A stretch of 64,000 nt of DNA from a candidate division TM6 bacterium GW2011_GWF2_37_49. GTDB taxonomy: Bacteria > Babelota > Babeliae > Babelales > RVW-14. Under the pieces are notes generated by a model, which saw nothing but the letters and a program-made list of their open reading frames with translations, did not search any database and had not been told where the DNA came from. The stretch spans positions 1-64,000 of the forward strand of contig CAMATL010000003.1 in the NCBI GenBank assembly GCA_945861145.1, read 5' to 3'. Positions 42,705 through 51,621 of the stretch are shown piece by piece. How positions within the stretch are numbered: position 1 is the first letter of the stretch; each line of letters opens with the position of its first letter. Both the position numbers and the translations under genes were made by a program.

Positions 42705-43035
42705 GTAACGTGAGTTCGGTGAAGAAAGTGGAGAATAATATTAACGTGAGTTCGGAGTTTCAACAAAGAGAATATACCTGCCTATGTCGTCCTCGCGGAG
42801 GCGAGGATCCAGGCTTTGGATATAAATCAAAATTAAAAACGGCACAACTATGATGCTTGCAGTGTTTGAATTTAAAGAGCAACAGCGTTGAATAATTATT
42901 TTAGCCTGGATCCTCGCCTCCGCGAGGACGACACTCCAGAATGGCATTCCCCATTGTGCGATCCTGAATCCTTTGACCCCGCTCATTCTGAAAAAGCCTG
43001 AAAGGCTGTCTCGAAGGGCATGAGCGGCTTCTAAA
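42705..43035. repeat. Composite palindromic repeat region (families B and D)
   Basis: The sequence TAACGTGAGTTCGG occurs twice (near 42706 and 42742), matching the ends of the family B element at 54008. It is followed by a long hairpin: TGTCGTCCTCGCGGAGGCGA starting at 42786 pairs with TCGCCTCCGCGAGGACGACA ending at 42933. A family D scrap, CCGCTCATTCTGAAAAAGCC to CTCGAAGGGCATGAGCGGC, ends near 43033. No gene is present. Confidence 0.65.
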
Positions 43036-43058
43036 GATTCTCTCAATCGCACCTTATT

Positions 43059-45038
43059 CTATACGAGCTGAACAAAGACACTGCTTTTCAATGGCAGGGC
43101 CAGCCCTGATGCCACCAATTGTTTAATCTCGTGAAACTGTGGTGTTTTAATAAAAATATGTCTTGTTTCTACGTGCTGAATTTTATGGACTGCCGGCGTG
43201 GCGGGGCCAAGCACACTGATAGGAGTTGTAAATAATTGAGCTGCTGTATGGAGATGAGTGAACAATTTTTTGGCATCTTTTTCTACCTGAGCCGCATCTT
43301 TGTGTTTGAGCTCAATTTGGATAAGGCGGCAAAAAGGTGGGTACCAAGTTTCTTCTCGCGTGGCAAGCTCTTGCTCAGCAAAGGCTAAATAGTCGCTCTC
43401 ATTAATGAAATTAAATAAATCATGGTCATACATAGCTTGAACAATGACCGTGCTCTCTGGGTGCACACGTCCAGCCCGGCCAGCAACCTGAATAAGCTGC
43501 TGCAAGCATTGTTCGGCCGCATTAAAAACTGGAACATGTGCATGTAAATCACCCCAGATTACACCCACAAGTGTAACACCGGGAAAATGATACCCTTTGG
43601 TTATGCTTTTGGTGCCGACAAGGATATCTATTTCACCGCGTTCAAAAGCAGCAGCGGTGGCGAGCCAAAGATCTTTTTTACTGGTGACGTCAAGATCAGC
43701 GCGAGCAATTCGTGCAGCAGGGAACATGTTGTGCAAAATTTCTACAAGCTGTTGAGTGCCGATGCCTTTTGTTATAAAGCTGCCGCCTTTGCAGCCATCG
43801 CAGGCGACTGGTACCAATCGTTGGTAGCTGCAATAATGGCAGCGAAGGGTAAGGTCGCCGTTTGCGTTTTGATGTGAGGTTAGGCTAACTGAGCAGGCAG
43901 GACAGGTAATAACAAAGCCGCATTGTCTGCACTGTACAAAAAAGCTATACCCGCGGCGGTTAAGAAACATGATGGCCTGCTTACCATTTTTTAGGCAGTC
44001 TGCAATCGCCGTCTCAAGCTCTTTACTGATCCAAAACGATGTGCGGCGCTTAGGCTGCTTGGGGAGCACAATTGTGCGGATTGTTGGAAATGCGCCCATA
44101 AAACGTTTAGTTAATTTAAACAGTGGCCAACCCTTGGTTTGGACGTTGTGCAGCGTCTGTACTGAGGGGGTGGCAGAACCAAGGACAATGGGAATTTTAT
44201 ACTGACTGGCGCGTAAAATAGCTAAATATTTGCTGTTGAGTTTTGGATGTTTTTTTTCTTCAAAGCCAGCCTCATGTTCTTCATCAATAATGATAAGCCC
44301 TAGATTTGCGATGGGGAGTAGAATAGGTAGATGAACGCCGACAATAACGATTGGCTGCATTTTAAGCAATGCCTGCCAAACGGCTTTTTTTTCTCGCGGT
44401 GATGACGCAGAGTGAAAATCATATATCGTTGCGTCGGGCATACCCTTACTAAGGCGCTCTCTAAATTGTAGCGCTAGCGAAACTTCAGGAAGTAGGAACA
44501 GTACGGTTTTCCCTTGTGCTAGTGCTTTGTGCATAGCCGCTTTGTATACCTCTGTTTTTCCTGAGCTGGTTACACCATGCAAGACCACAGGAGCAAAAGA
44601 GCCGGTATCTAAAGTCTGACAAATATATGTCGCGGCCGTAGCCTGCTCTTCGGTGAGTGTGCAATCTAGGGGAGCGGCTTCTGACGGTGGTGGTAATAAA
44701 CTAAAAGCGTCCAGCTTATCCTCTTTCTTTTTGAGGAACTGGCGCAATTTTTGATAAAAAATCAGCGAATTAGTGAAATATAATTCTGCAATTTTTTGCA
44801 CAAAATGATGAAAGTTTGCGTCGGCAGGAAAAGGCTTAGGCCCTATGATTTCTTTGATTGCAAAGGTTGCCGGCTCTTTTAGCTTAGTTGTTTGTGCAAC
44901 CACAAAAGCAGAGAGTTTTTTTTCACGCAAGGGAACAAGAACACAGGTATTGATAAGATTTTGGCCAGCCATTTTTTCAGGAAGTTTGTACACCAAGATT
45001 TTTTGAAAGCCATTTAAAAGCCTGACGTAGACAAACAT
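43059..45038 (-). CDS. priA: Primosomal replication protein PriA (replication-restart helicase)
   Basis: Superfamily 2 helicase that reloads the replisome at collapsed forks. The 659-residue protein has the N-terminal DNA-binding part (YKLPEKMAGQNLINTCVLVP) and Walker A VVLHGVTSSGKTEVYKAAMH. The DEEH box is LIIIDEEHEAGFEEKKHPKL. The zinc-binding cysteines are in QCRQCGFVITCPACSVSL and RCHYCSYQ...CDGCKGG, and LVGTKSITKGYHFPGVTLVG and AGRAGRV are the late motifs. It is shorter than E. coli PriA (732), mainly at the N-terminus. It stands alone on the minus strand with an AGGA site before the ATG. Confidence 0.92.
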   Translation of the reverse strand: MFVYVRLLNGFQKILVYKLPEKMAGQNLINTCVLVPLREKKLSAFVVAQTTKLKEPATFAIKEIIGPKPFPADANFHHFVQKIAELYFTNSLIFYQKLRQFLKKKEDKLDAFSLLPPPSEAAPLDCTLTEEQATAATYICQTLDTGSFAPVVLHGVTSSGKTEVYKAAMHKALAQGKTVLFLLPEVSLALQFRERLSKGMPDATIYDFHSASSPREKKAVWQALLKMQPIVIVGVHLPILLPIANLGLIIIDEEHEAGFEEKKHPKLNSKYLAILRASQYKIPIVLGSATPSVQTLHNVQTKGWPLFKLTKRFMGAFPTIRTIVLPKQPKRRTSFWISKELETAIADCLKNGKQAIMFLNRRGYSFFVQCRQCGFVITCPACSVSLTSHQNANGDLTLRCHYCSYQRLVPVACDGCKGGSFITKGIGTQQLVEILHNMFPAARIARADLDVTSKKDLWLATAAAFERGEIDILVGTKSITKGYHFPGVTLVGVIWGDLHAHVPVFNAAEQCLQQLIQVAGRAGRVHPESTVIVQAMYDHDLFNFINESDYLAFAEQELATREETWYPPFCRLIQIELKHKDAAQVEKDAKKLFTHLHTAAQLFTTPISVLGPATPAVHKIQHVETRHIFIKTPQFHEIKQLVASGLALPLKSSVFVQLV

Positions 45039-45476
45039 GCTGAGTATCCTTACCGTAAAAAAATCTAGTTCCTGCGAAGCGTAGTGTACCTAAGTGATAG
45101 CTTTTTGGAAATGGGCAGGTTTTTTGCTAAAGTATCTCAGATCAGCACCCCTAGCGGGCTTGCTTTATGGGTATAATAAAAAAAGTAAGAATTTTTTTGT
45201 AATTAGTAGAAAATTTTTTTTTGAAAAAAACTTTTCTTTCAAGGAAACTATGGGCCGATTAATTCTTGTGAAATGGCTTCCCGCAGGGTCTTTGATGGGA
45301 ATTTTCATGATGGAGGCTATCATTTTTTCATGACTATTTTTAAGAAAAAGCAATATGGGATTTATTTTATTTGACAAACAGGGGTAAAAAGTGCCTATAA
45401 TAAAATTAGCTCTGTAAAGGGCGGAGGAGTAAAAAGGAGTAGGTGTTTCACCAATACCAAAAAAGGAGAGAGTATT
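45039..45476. other. Upstream region of the histone-like gene
   Basis: AT-rich leader between divergent priA and the histone-like gene, holding the promoter at 45371-45401. The 79-codon plus-strand frame at 45094-45333 has no motif or ribosome-binding site and is probably spurious. Confidence 0.4.
45371..45401 (+). promoter_or_regulatory. Sigma-70-type promoter of the histone-like gene
   Basis: Perfect boxes TTGACA (45371-45376) and TATAAT (45396-45401) with a 19-nt spacer, 75 nt before the start codon. Perfect consensus boxes suggest strong constitutive expression, although the spacer is 2 nt longer than ideal. Confidence 0.55.
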
Positions 45477-45803
45477 ATGGCAATCAAGAAACCAGCTGCA
45501 AAGAAGGCAGTGAAAAAAGCGGCCCCTAAAAAGGTTGTGAAAAAAGCTGCCCCTAAAAAGGCTGTGAAAAAAGCGGCCCCTAAAAAGGCTGTGAAAAAAG
45601 CTGCCCCTAAAAAGGCTGTAAAAAAAGCTGCCCCTAAAAAAGTTGTTAAAAAAGTTGTTAAAAAAGTAGCGAAAAAAGCAGCTCCTAAAAAAGCTGTAAA
45701 AAAAGCTGCCCCTAAAAAGGCTGCTGTAGTAGTAGCTAAAAAGCCTGTTGCAGGCAAAGTTCCTATGAAGCCACGTGTAGAAAAGCCTGCTAAAGCTAGC
45801 TAA
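45477..45803 (+). CDS. Histone H1-like DNA-binding protein
   Basis: This 108-residue protein is almost entirely repeats of KKAAPKKAV (about eight), the composition of eukaryotic histone H1 tails and of bacterial H1-like proteins such as chlamydial HctB and Bordetella BpH2. It would bind DNA or RNA through its lysines and may compact the nucleoid. AAAAGGAGAG precedes ATG, a strong promoter lies upstream and a strong terminator follows, so it is a highly expressed single gene. The direct DNA repeats (27 bp) make length variation likely. Confidence 0.75.
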   Translation: MAIKKPAAKKAVKKAAPKKVVKKAAPKKAVKKAAPKKAVKKAAPKKAVKKAAPKKVVKKVVKKVAKKAAPKKAVKKAAPKKAAVVVAKKPVAGKVPMKPRVEKPAKAS

Positions 45804-45831
45804 ATCTTCACGTTATTTTTCAAAGAAAATA

Positions 45832-45875
45832 AAAGATAAGGCCTGGTCGTGCACGACCAGGCCTTATCTTTTTTA
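45832..45875 (+). terminator. Intrinsic terminator
   Basis: Perfect palindrome AAAGATAAGGCCTGGTCGTG / CACGACCAGGCCTTATCTTT followed by TTTTATT, 28 nt after the histone-like gene. Confidence 0.9.
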
Positions 45876-45876
45876 T

Positions 45877-46160
45877 TAGGCTCTGTTGAATTTTTGAAAA
45901 ATTAACGCCAATGCTTCTTAAAAAAATATGAACCTAAAGTCCTGTCATCCCGGGGTTTCGGGGCCCCGGGATCCAGCGAGACTTTTTATCTGGTAGGCAA
46001 AATTTACAAATGCAGGTGGTTTTTCAAGTCTCTTTTGTAGCTGAATTTTATATCTAATGTGGATCCCGGCGCCCCATAACCCCGGGATGACACAATTGCG
46101 CTATCAATAAACCTTTTTAAAAAAGTCATTATGATCATTTCAAAAAATCAACAGAGCCTA
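45877..46160. repeat. Family A MITE-like element, best-preserved copy
   Basis: 284 bp with terminal inverted repeats, TAGGCTCTGTTGAATTTTTG at 45877 and its near-perfect complement ending at 46160 (one mismatch over 23 bp). Subterminal blocks with GTCATCCCGGGG and CCCCGGGATGAC are themselves inverted. There is no coding capacity. The GGCTCTGTTGA end resembles the termini of some IS5-type insertion sequences, so it may be a non-autonomous derivative of one; no parent element is in the window. Related copies or fragments are at 129-247, 4965-5265, 11101 and 52376. Confidence 0.8.
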
Positions 46161-46176
46161 GTCCTCATGTTATTTC

Positions 46177-48738
46177 TTAAGATATAATGATATCCGCTCC
46201 CTTGGTATCGAGGGCAAAAGCCTTTTTTGTTGGGTTTTTGAGTAACTCGCTAGCTAACGGATTGATTACTAGCGTCTGAATGGCTCGCTTCATAGGGCGT
46301 GCACCAAATTCTGGGACATACCCAGCGTCAGCCAATGTTTCCAAGACCACATCTTTCCAGCTAAGGTTTATGCCTTGTTCTGTGAGGCGCTTTTTGAGTT
46401 CAAGAAGCTGGATCCTAGCAATAGCTCCAAGATCACTTTTTAGCAGAGACTTGAAATAGACAATTTCATCAATGCGATTCAAAAACTCAGGCCTGAAGTG
46501 GCTCAATAAAAGTTTATCGATTTCCTTTTTTACCGTAGCCGACATCTCCTTGGCCTCAAGAATGAGCTGTGAGCCTATATTTGAGGTCATAATAATGATG
46601 CAGTTTTTGAACGAAACGGTACGGCCTTGGCTATCGGTCAGGTGGCCTTCATCCAAAATTTGTAAAAAAACGTTAAATACATCCGGATGAGCTTTTTCAA
46701 CTTCATCAAATAAAATTACACTGTATGGGTTTTTGCGTACCATCTCGGTTAGCTGGCCGCCTTCTTCATAGCCAACATAGCCAGGAGGTGCGCCGATAAG
46801 GCGTGATACTGTGTGCTTTTCCATGTATTCCGACATGTCGATGCGGATCATTTTATTAGGATCATTAAATAAAAAATCGGCTAAGGTTTTGGCCACTTCT
46901 GTTTTTCCCACACCGGTAGGGCCAAGAAATAAGAATGACCCAATGGGTTTGCGTTGATCGCTGATGCCTGCGCGGTGGACGCGAATGGTATTGGCAACTT
47001 TAGTGATTGCCTCTTCTTGTCCGATGACGCGATGATGCAGCTCTTGCTCCATATTGATAAGCTTTGTGCTTTCATCTTGCGTTAATTTTTCAACGGGAAC
47101 CTTGATCCATCGAGCAAGAACTGCAGCGATGTCGTCTTCGTCGACTTCTTCTTTTATTAATTTGCCTTCAGTGGCCGCAAGCTTTGCCTGCGCTGCGGTA
47201 AGTTTTTTTTCAAGATCAACGAGCTTGCCATATTTGATCATTGAGGCCTTGCTCAAATCGCCTTGCCTTTCAGCTTGAGCAAATTCTACCTTGGCTGCAT
47301 CAATAGCTTCATTAAATTTGCGAATATCTTCGAGTGGTTTTTTTTCAGCGTTCCAGCGATCGAGCAGCGTGCGATTTTCTTCTTTTAAGGTGCCAAGTTC
47401 GCGGTCTAGCTCAGCTAGTCGCTTTTTGGATTGTTCGTCCGGTTCTTTGCTCAGCGCAACTTTTTCGATTTCAAGCTGGCGGATTTTGCGTTCAGATTTA
47501 TCCATGTTTTCAGGCTTGGTGTCGGCGTTCATCTTGATCATGGCCGCAGCTTCGTCAATAAGATCAATTGCCTTATCAGGCAAGAAGCGATCGGGAATCA
47601 TGCGTGCTGAAAGCACAGCAGCTTTGACGAGTGCTTGGTCTTTAATGCGGATACCATGATGTAATTCGTACCGTTCCTTGAGTCCGCGTAAGATTGAAAT
47701 TGTATCTTCAACCGAGGGCTCTTCAACTAAAACTTTTTGAAAGCGGCGTTCAAGGGCAGGGTCTTTTTCAATATATTTTTTATATTCCATGATGGTGGTT
47801 GCGCCAATGCAGTGCAAAAGGCCACGGGCAAGTGCTGGTTTGAGCAGATTTGAAGCATCCATGCCGCCACCGGTTGAACCGGCGCCAACAAGGAGATGTA
47901 GCTCATCGATGAACAAAATGATGCCATCAGATTCTTTTTCTATCGCGTTCAAGATTGCTTTGAGGCGGTCTTCAAATTCACCGCGAAATTTAGTGCCAGC
48001 AACGAGCGCACCCATATCCAGTGTTAAGATGCGGCGGTTGCGGATTCCTTCCGGGACATCATTATTGACGATGCGTTGAGCAATCCCTTCAACAATGGCC
48101 GTTTTACCAACGCCAGGATCACCAATGAGAACAGGATTGTTTTTGGTGCGGCGAGAGAGAATTTGAATGACCCGACGGATCTCGTCATTGCGACCTATTA
48201 CGGGGTCAAGCTTGCCGCTTTGTGCCAGCTTGGAAAGATCTTGGCAATATTTTTCAAGTACTTGATAGGTGTTTTCAGCGTCTTGTGATTTCACGGAGTC
48301 ACCCTTTCGTAGTTCTTTGATCCAGGTTTGTATGGCTGTGTAGGTAAATCCACCAGCTGTTAGAGCATCTTTAATGCTTGAGGGTAAGTGTTGCATTTTT
48401 GTGAGCGTTAAGATGACAACATCAATGCTGATAAACTCATCCTGTAGTTTTTTGCTTTCCTCTTTGCTTAGCTCGAGTAGCTCTTGTAGCGAGCGATCGG
48501 CTGCTGGCTGGGTGGCATTGCTACTGCTTGGTAGTCGAGCAAGTTCTGTTTTGATTAATTCAGTTAACGCAGGCAGAGAGATTTTAGTTTTAGCTGCAGC
48601 ACTTCTGAAAAGCGAATGTTGGACAAGCGAGTTAAGTATATGTAACCCACCGATGGAGCTATGTTTTTGTGTTTGGGCGGTTTCGACAGCTTCTTGAAGG
48701 AGCTGGGTAAAGCCGTTGGTAAAATTATCGGTATTCAT
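46177..48738 (-). CDS. clpB: ClpB disaggregase chaperone
   Basis: Hexameric AAA+ unfoldase that rescues aggregated proteins with DnaK. The 853-residue length fits the family (about 857). Seen are the N-terminal Clp repeats, Walker A 1 GDPGVGKTAIVEG near residue 206, the coiled-coil middle domain at about 400-525, and Walker A 2 GPTGVGKTEVAKTL near 604. The C-terminal FGARPMKRAIQTLVINPLAS follows. An aromatic pore loop is present (GTKFRGEFEDRLKAIL is conserved nearby). GGGAG precedes the ATG. Single minus-strand gene. Confidence 0.95.
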   Translation of the reverse strand: MNTDNFTNGFTQLLQEAVETAQTQKHSSIGGLHILNSLVQHSLFRSAAAKTKISLPALTELIKTELARLPSSSNATQPAADRSLQELLELSKEESKKLQDEFISIDVVILTLTKMQHLPSSIKDALTAGGFTYTAIQTWIKELRKGDSVKSQDAENTYQVLEKYCQDLSKLAQSGKLDPVIGRNDEIRRVIQILSRRTKNNPVLIGDPGVGKTAIVEGIAQRIVNNDVPEGIRNRRILTLDMGALVAGTKFRGEFEDRLKAILNAIEKESDGIILFIDELHLLVGAGSTGGGMDASNLLKPALARGLLHCIGATTIMEYKKYIEKDPALERRFQKVLVEEPSVEDTISILRGLKERYELHHGIRIKDQALVKAAVLSARMIPDRFLPDKAIDLIDEAAAMIKMNADTKPENMDKSERKIRQLEIEKVALSKEPDEQSKKRLAELDRELGTLKEENRTLLDRWNAEKKPLEDIRKFNEAIDAAKVEFAQAERQGDLSKASMIKYGKLVDLEKKLTAAQAKLAATEGKLIKEEVDEDDIAAVLARWIKVPVEKLTQDESTKLINMEQELHHRVIGQEEAITKVANTIRVHRAGISDQRKPIGSFLFLGPTGVGKTEVAKTLADFLFNDPNKMIRIDMSEYMEKHTVSRLIGAPPGYVGYEEGGQLTEMVRKNPYSVILFDEVEKAHPDVFNVFLQILDEGHLTDSQGRTVSFKNCIIIMTSNIGSQLILEAKEMSATVKKEIDKLLLSHFRPEFLNRIDEIVYFKSLLKSDLGAIARIQLLELKKRLTEQGINLSWKDVVLETLADAGYVPEFGARPMKRAIQTLVINPLASELLKNPTKKAFALDTKGADIIIS

Positions 48739-48859
48739 TCAGTACTCCCTTTCTTTGTTTAAAAGATTAAAGAGAAGACCTTTTTAGTTTATAGGAAATT
48801 CATCGATTGCTGAACTCAACTTGCAAAGCGGAATTATCTTTGATTACAAATATTTAAAG

Positions 48860-50293
48860 CTATTCAGCAGCACATTCTCGCTTTGCAGCGCCATTATCGA
48901 TCACATATCGCTCTTGAATATTAATGCGGTTCAAAAAATCTTCATCATGCGAAATCACGATCAATGAGCCAGGATATTGATTAAGGACCTGAATTACATA
49001 CTCTCGAGTCTGGAGGTCAAGATTATTAGTCACTTCATCAAGTACTAGCAACGACGGCTGCTGCACGGCAATGCACGCAAGCGCAAGCCGCGCTTTTTCA
49101 CCACCTGAAAGTTGACCCACCAAAGCATGTACTTCTTCGTTTTTTCTAAACAAAAAATCATTTAATATCATGCGCAGCTGGGCATCTTGCACATTGTGCA
49201 CAGCCTTAAGTGCCTCCAAAACGCTGAGCGCTGGATTCAATATTTTATAATGCTGATCAAGATACCCAATAAATGCTGGTTGCGGCATCTGCCATTCACC
49301 ACCAACCACTATGCCCTGCACTCGACACATCGCTTTGATAAGCGTTGATTTACCCGAACCATTATCACCCAGCAGTGCAACGCGCTCTCCAGCACCAACA
49401 TGCAAATTAATGTGGGTAAGTAGTGGCGGCAGATTTTGATACCCCACACTACCATCACGCACCGCGACAACATAGTCACCACCCTTGTGTATGTGAGAAG
49501 CAAGCAGCTCAAAGCTAACAACTATTTTTTTCGCCTCATGCAAACCAGCACGAGCTTGCGCTAACGCGCTACTGCTTTCCTCCAGACTACCTAATTGTTT
49601 GCCAAGCGAAGCATCACTAGATTGCTTAAGAAGGCCCAACAAGTTGCGATCATTTTCATTTTTATTTGCACGTGCTCGACGAGCACTTCGCTCACGCTGC
49701 TTGAGTAATTCATTTTTTGTATGCGCTTGTTGCACGCCAAGCTGTTTTATTCGTGCAGCCTTTTGCTCGGCAGCCACTTGTTGGGCACGAATAAAATCAT
49801 CATAGGCCCCGGCAAACACTTCAATAGAACCGTGCTCGAGCTGCCAAATGGTATCCACACAAGAGCGCAACAATTCCACATCATGCGATACGAGCAATAA
49901 CGTGCCATCAAAATGCTGCAGCATCCGCATAAGCGAACGACGGTTGTGGCGATCGAGATGATTGGTTGGTTCATCTAGGCACAAGATATCTGGATCCGCG
50001 GCCAATGCTTGAGTCAGCGCAGCGTTAAAAAGCTGCCCACCGCTAAGGCCTTCACAGAAAGCAGGCTGCTGCGGCACATAACCAAAGGTAGTGCCTGCGG
50101 CAATTACGACTTTGCCGGCAGTTGGTTCTTGTAAGCCTTGAATAATGGCGAGCAGCGTTGATTTACCACCACCGTTAGGACCCGCAATGCCAATCTTACC
50201 ACCAGGATGAATAGTTAGATTTAGATCTGCAAAACAGATTTTATGTGATAACGAAAAAGTAACATTTTGTAAGAAAACAGGTTTATGACTCAT
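48860..50293 (-). CDS. ABC-F family ATPase
   Basis: Two ATP-binding cassettes without membrane segments. The first has GIAGPNGGGKSTLLAI, the signature LSGGQLFNAALTQAL and DILCLDEPTNHLD. The second has ALLGDNGSGKSTLIKA, GQLSGGEKARLALA and LLVLDEVTNNLD. Between them is a charged coiled linker (ELLKQRERSARRARANKNEN). ABC-F proteins act on the ribosome as translation factors, and some protect it from antibiotics; the subfamily is not clear. The start is set at ATG 50293 (MSHKPVF), because GAGAGATAT lies just upstream; the longer frame to 50323 adds ten non-conserved residues. 477 residues. Confidence 0.85.
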   Translation of the reverse strand: MSHKPVFLQNVTFSLSHKICFADLNLTIHPGGKIGIAGPNGGGKSTLLAIIQGLQEPTAGKVVIAAGTTFGYVPQQPAFCEGLSGGQLFNAALTQALAADPDILCLDEPTNHLDRHNRRSLMRMLQHFDGTLLLVSHDVELLRSCVDTIWQLEHGSIEVFAGAYDDFIRAQQVAAEQKAARIKQLGVQQAHTKNELLKQRERSARRARANKNENDRNLLGLLKQSSDASLGKQLGSLEESSSALAQARAGLHEAKKIVVSFELLASHIHKGGDYVVAVRDGSVGYQNLPPLLTHINLHVGAGERVALLGDNGSGKSTLIKAMCRVQGIVVGGEWQMPQPAFIGYLDQHYKILNPALSVLEALKAVHNVQDAQLRMILNDFLFRKNEEVHALVGQLSGGEKARLALACIAVQQPSLLVLDEVTNNLDLQTREYVIQVLNQYPGSLIVISHDEDFLNRINIQERYVIDNGAAKRECAAE

Positions 50294-50742
50294 TAATATC
50301 TCTCTCAATAAAGGGCTAAACAACTTTTAGTCGTCAGTAAGCAGCCCTAGAAGCCGGGCCTAGCGAGAGATAATTTTCATGTTCAAAGCCTTTCCAGAAA
50401 GAACAAATGTACTTAAAACAAGTCTTTTGATGGTACAAGCGAATGTAGCAAATTACAATTAACGCAAAAAACACCTATAAAAAACCTACCTTCAAACTAT
50501 TACATAGTCATCAGAAGCAATCTTCGATTTATTGACAGCCTCTTTGGTAGAAACTCCCTCAGCAAGAAGCCTCCTAGCGCCACTCATCGCTCTTCTCTTT
50601 GAAACGCTACCTCAAATTATGATACTTACTAAAAAACGGATTAAAATAACCCAAATTTTCTCATGCTTTTCTTTATCACCACAGATCAACAACACTTTTA
50701 AGTATGGGGAATTCATGTACACACTGAACAAATGGGGGAATT
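50294..50742. other. Intergenic region with possible gene scrap
   Basis: No full gene is supported. On the minus strand, about 50497-50605 holds a short open stretch (MSGARRLLAEGVSTKEAVNK, SKIASDDYVIV, stop) that looks coding. It resembles a helix-turn-helix of a resolvase-like or regulator protein but is only about 37 codons long after a stop. It may be a remnant. Confidence 0.35.
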
Positions 50743-51402
50743 ATGTCATCACTTATTACATCACGTTTTTTACGCACATTATTTTTATCATTGTTATTAG
50801 CACTACCAACGCCAGCTCACGGATTTGATGTGATATCAATCGCGGTTGGGGCACTTGTTTCATCAGGCATTGCTTCATTAACCAACTGGCTCACTTCTCC
50901 ATCTAAGGATAAAGCTGAATATGAACGTCGCCATACCCACTTTAAAACCCTAAGTAAAGATGGTTTTTTAGACGAAATTATTATCATGAATACAACAACT
51001 GGCCAAACAGAGCGGGACATGCTCAGCCAACATGAGCTATACCGCTATCCAAATTTTATTGCTGCAATCAAAAGTGCTTGCCCCAACTATGGTGTCTACA
51101 TTAAAAACCTTAATGATGAGATAGCTATTAATTATAAAGCGCGAATTGTGAGAGGCTTCAAAGTCGAACGTCGCGGTTCTTTTTTAACCCGCAACTTACG
51201 AGATGAACGATCAAATGATTATTATGAATTTTATGAGCTTGTAAAAACATTACATGAAGAAGTACTCGCAGAAGAAAAAAAAATAACTTCACAAGCAAAA
51301 TTAAATAAAGATCTAGCTGAGATAGAAAAACTTATTGGCTTGCTCTCACCAGCAGATCAGCAAGCGTTCATTGAAAAACAGCTCAAGGTCACTCATGCTT
51401 AA
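50743..51402 (+). CDS. Secreted protein of unknown function, upstream of the Hint-like gene
   Basis: 219 residues, unrecognised. A signal peptide (TLFLSLLLALPTPAHG) is followed by a short hydrophobic segment (ISIAVGALVSSGIASLTNWL), a mixed domain and a charged helical C-terminus (EEVLAEEKKITSQAKLNKDL). A similar hydrophobic segment, LINSVIDLGVNLAVSYIS, occurs in the next gene (51614), suggesting the two products may act together in or at a membrane. A GGGGGA stretch lies directly before the ATG. Confidence 0.55.
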   Translation: MSSLITSRFLRTLFLSLLLALPTPAHGFDVISIAVGALVSSGIASLTNWLTSPSKDKAEYERRHTHFKTLSKDGFLDEIIIMNTTTGQTERDMLSQHELYRYPNFIAAIKSACPNYGVYIKNLNDEIAINYKARIVRGFKVERRGSFLTRNLRDERSNDYYEFYELVKTLHEEVLAEEKKITSQAKLNKDLAEIEKLIGLLSPADQQAFIEKQLKVTHA

Positions 51403-51417
51403 AAACACAAAAACTAC

Positions 51418-51621
51418 CTCTCGTACCCTTCGAGACAGCCTTAATATCCGGATTATCCAGAACCCCGCACGTATACTTCGAGAGGCTGCTGCGCAGCTCC
51501 TCAGCACGAGCGGTTTTGAAGGACAGGGCAAGCGACGTCAAAGAACAGAAAGAGTAGGGGATTTTTCTTTATCCACTCATCCTGAGGAAGATCGTAGATC
51601 CCTCTCGAAGGACATGAGTGG
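51418..51621. repeat. Family D palindromic repeat reaching into a gene start
   Basis: Contains blocks CCCTTCGAGACAGCC, ACTTCGAGAGGCTGCTGCGC then CTCCTCAGCACGAGCGG, and finally CTCGAAGGACATGAGTGG. These match the element at 58681-58820 (TCCTTCGAGAGGCGAC, CTCCTCAGGATGAGCGG, TCTCGAAGGACATGAGCGG). Its last block provides the ATG of the Hint-like gene. It keeps a reading frame open from 51335, which makes that longer frame look coding, but the added residues are repeat translation. Confidence 0.65.

Noticed and set aside
45094..45333. 79-codon plus-strand frame upstream of the histone-like gene
   Set aside because: AT-rich, no ribosome-binding site, no recognisable pattern and followed by a separate promoter.
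45500..45720. Possible CRISPR-like array of direct repeats
   Set aside because: The repeats are codon repeats of the KKAAPKKAV protein, with no spacers.
50532..50828. 98-codon plus-strand frame before the 50743 gene
   Set aside because: It overlaps the signal peptide region of the 50743 gene in another frame and has no supporting motif.
51335..51613. N-terminal extension of the Hint-like protein
   Set aside because: This part translates a family D repeat and overlaps the 50743 gene; the signal peptide begins just after ATG 51614.
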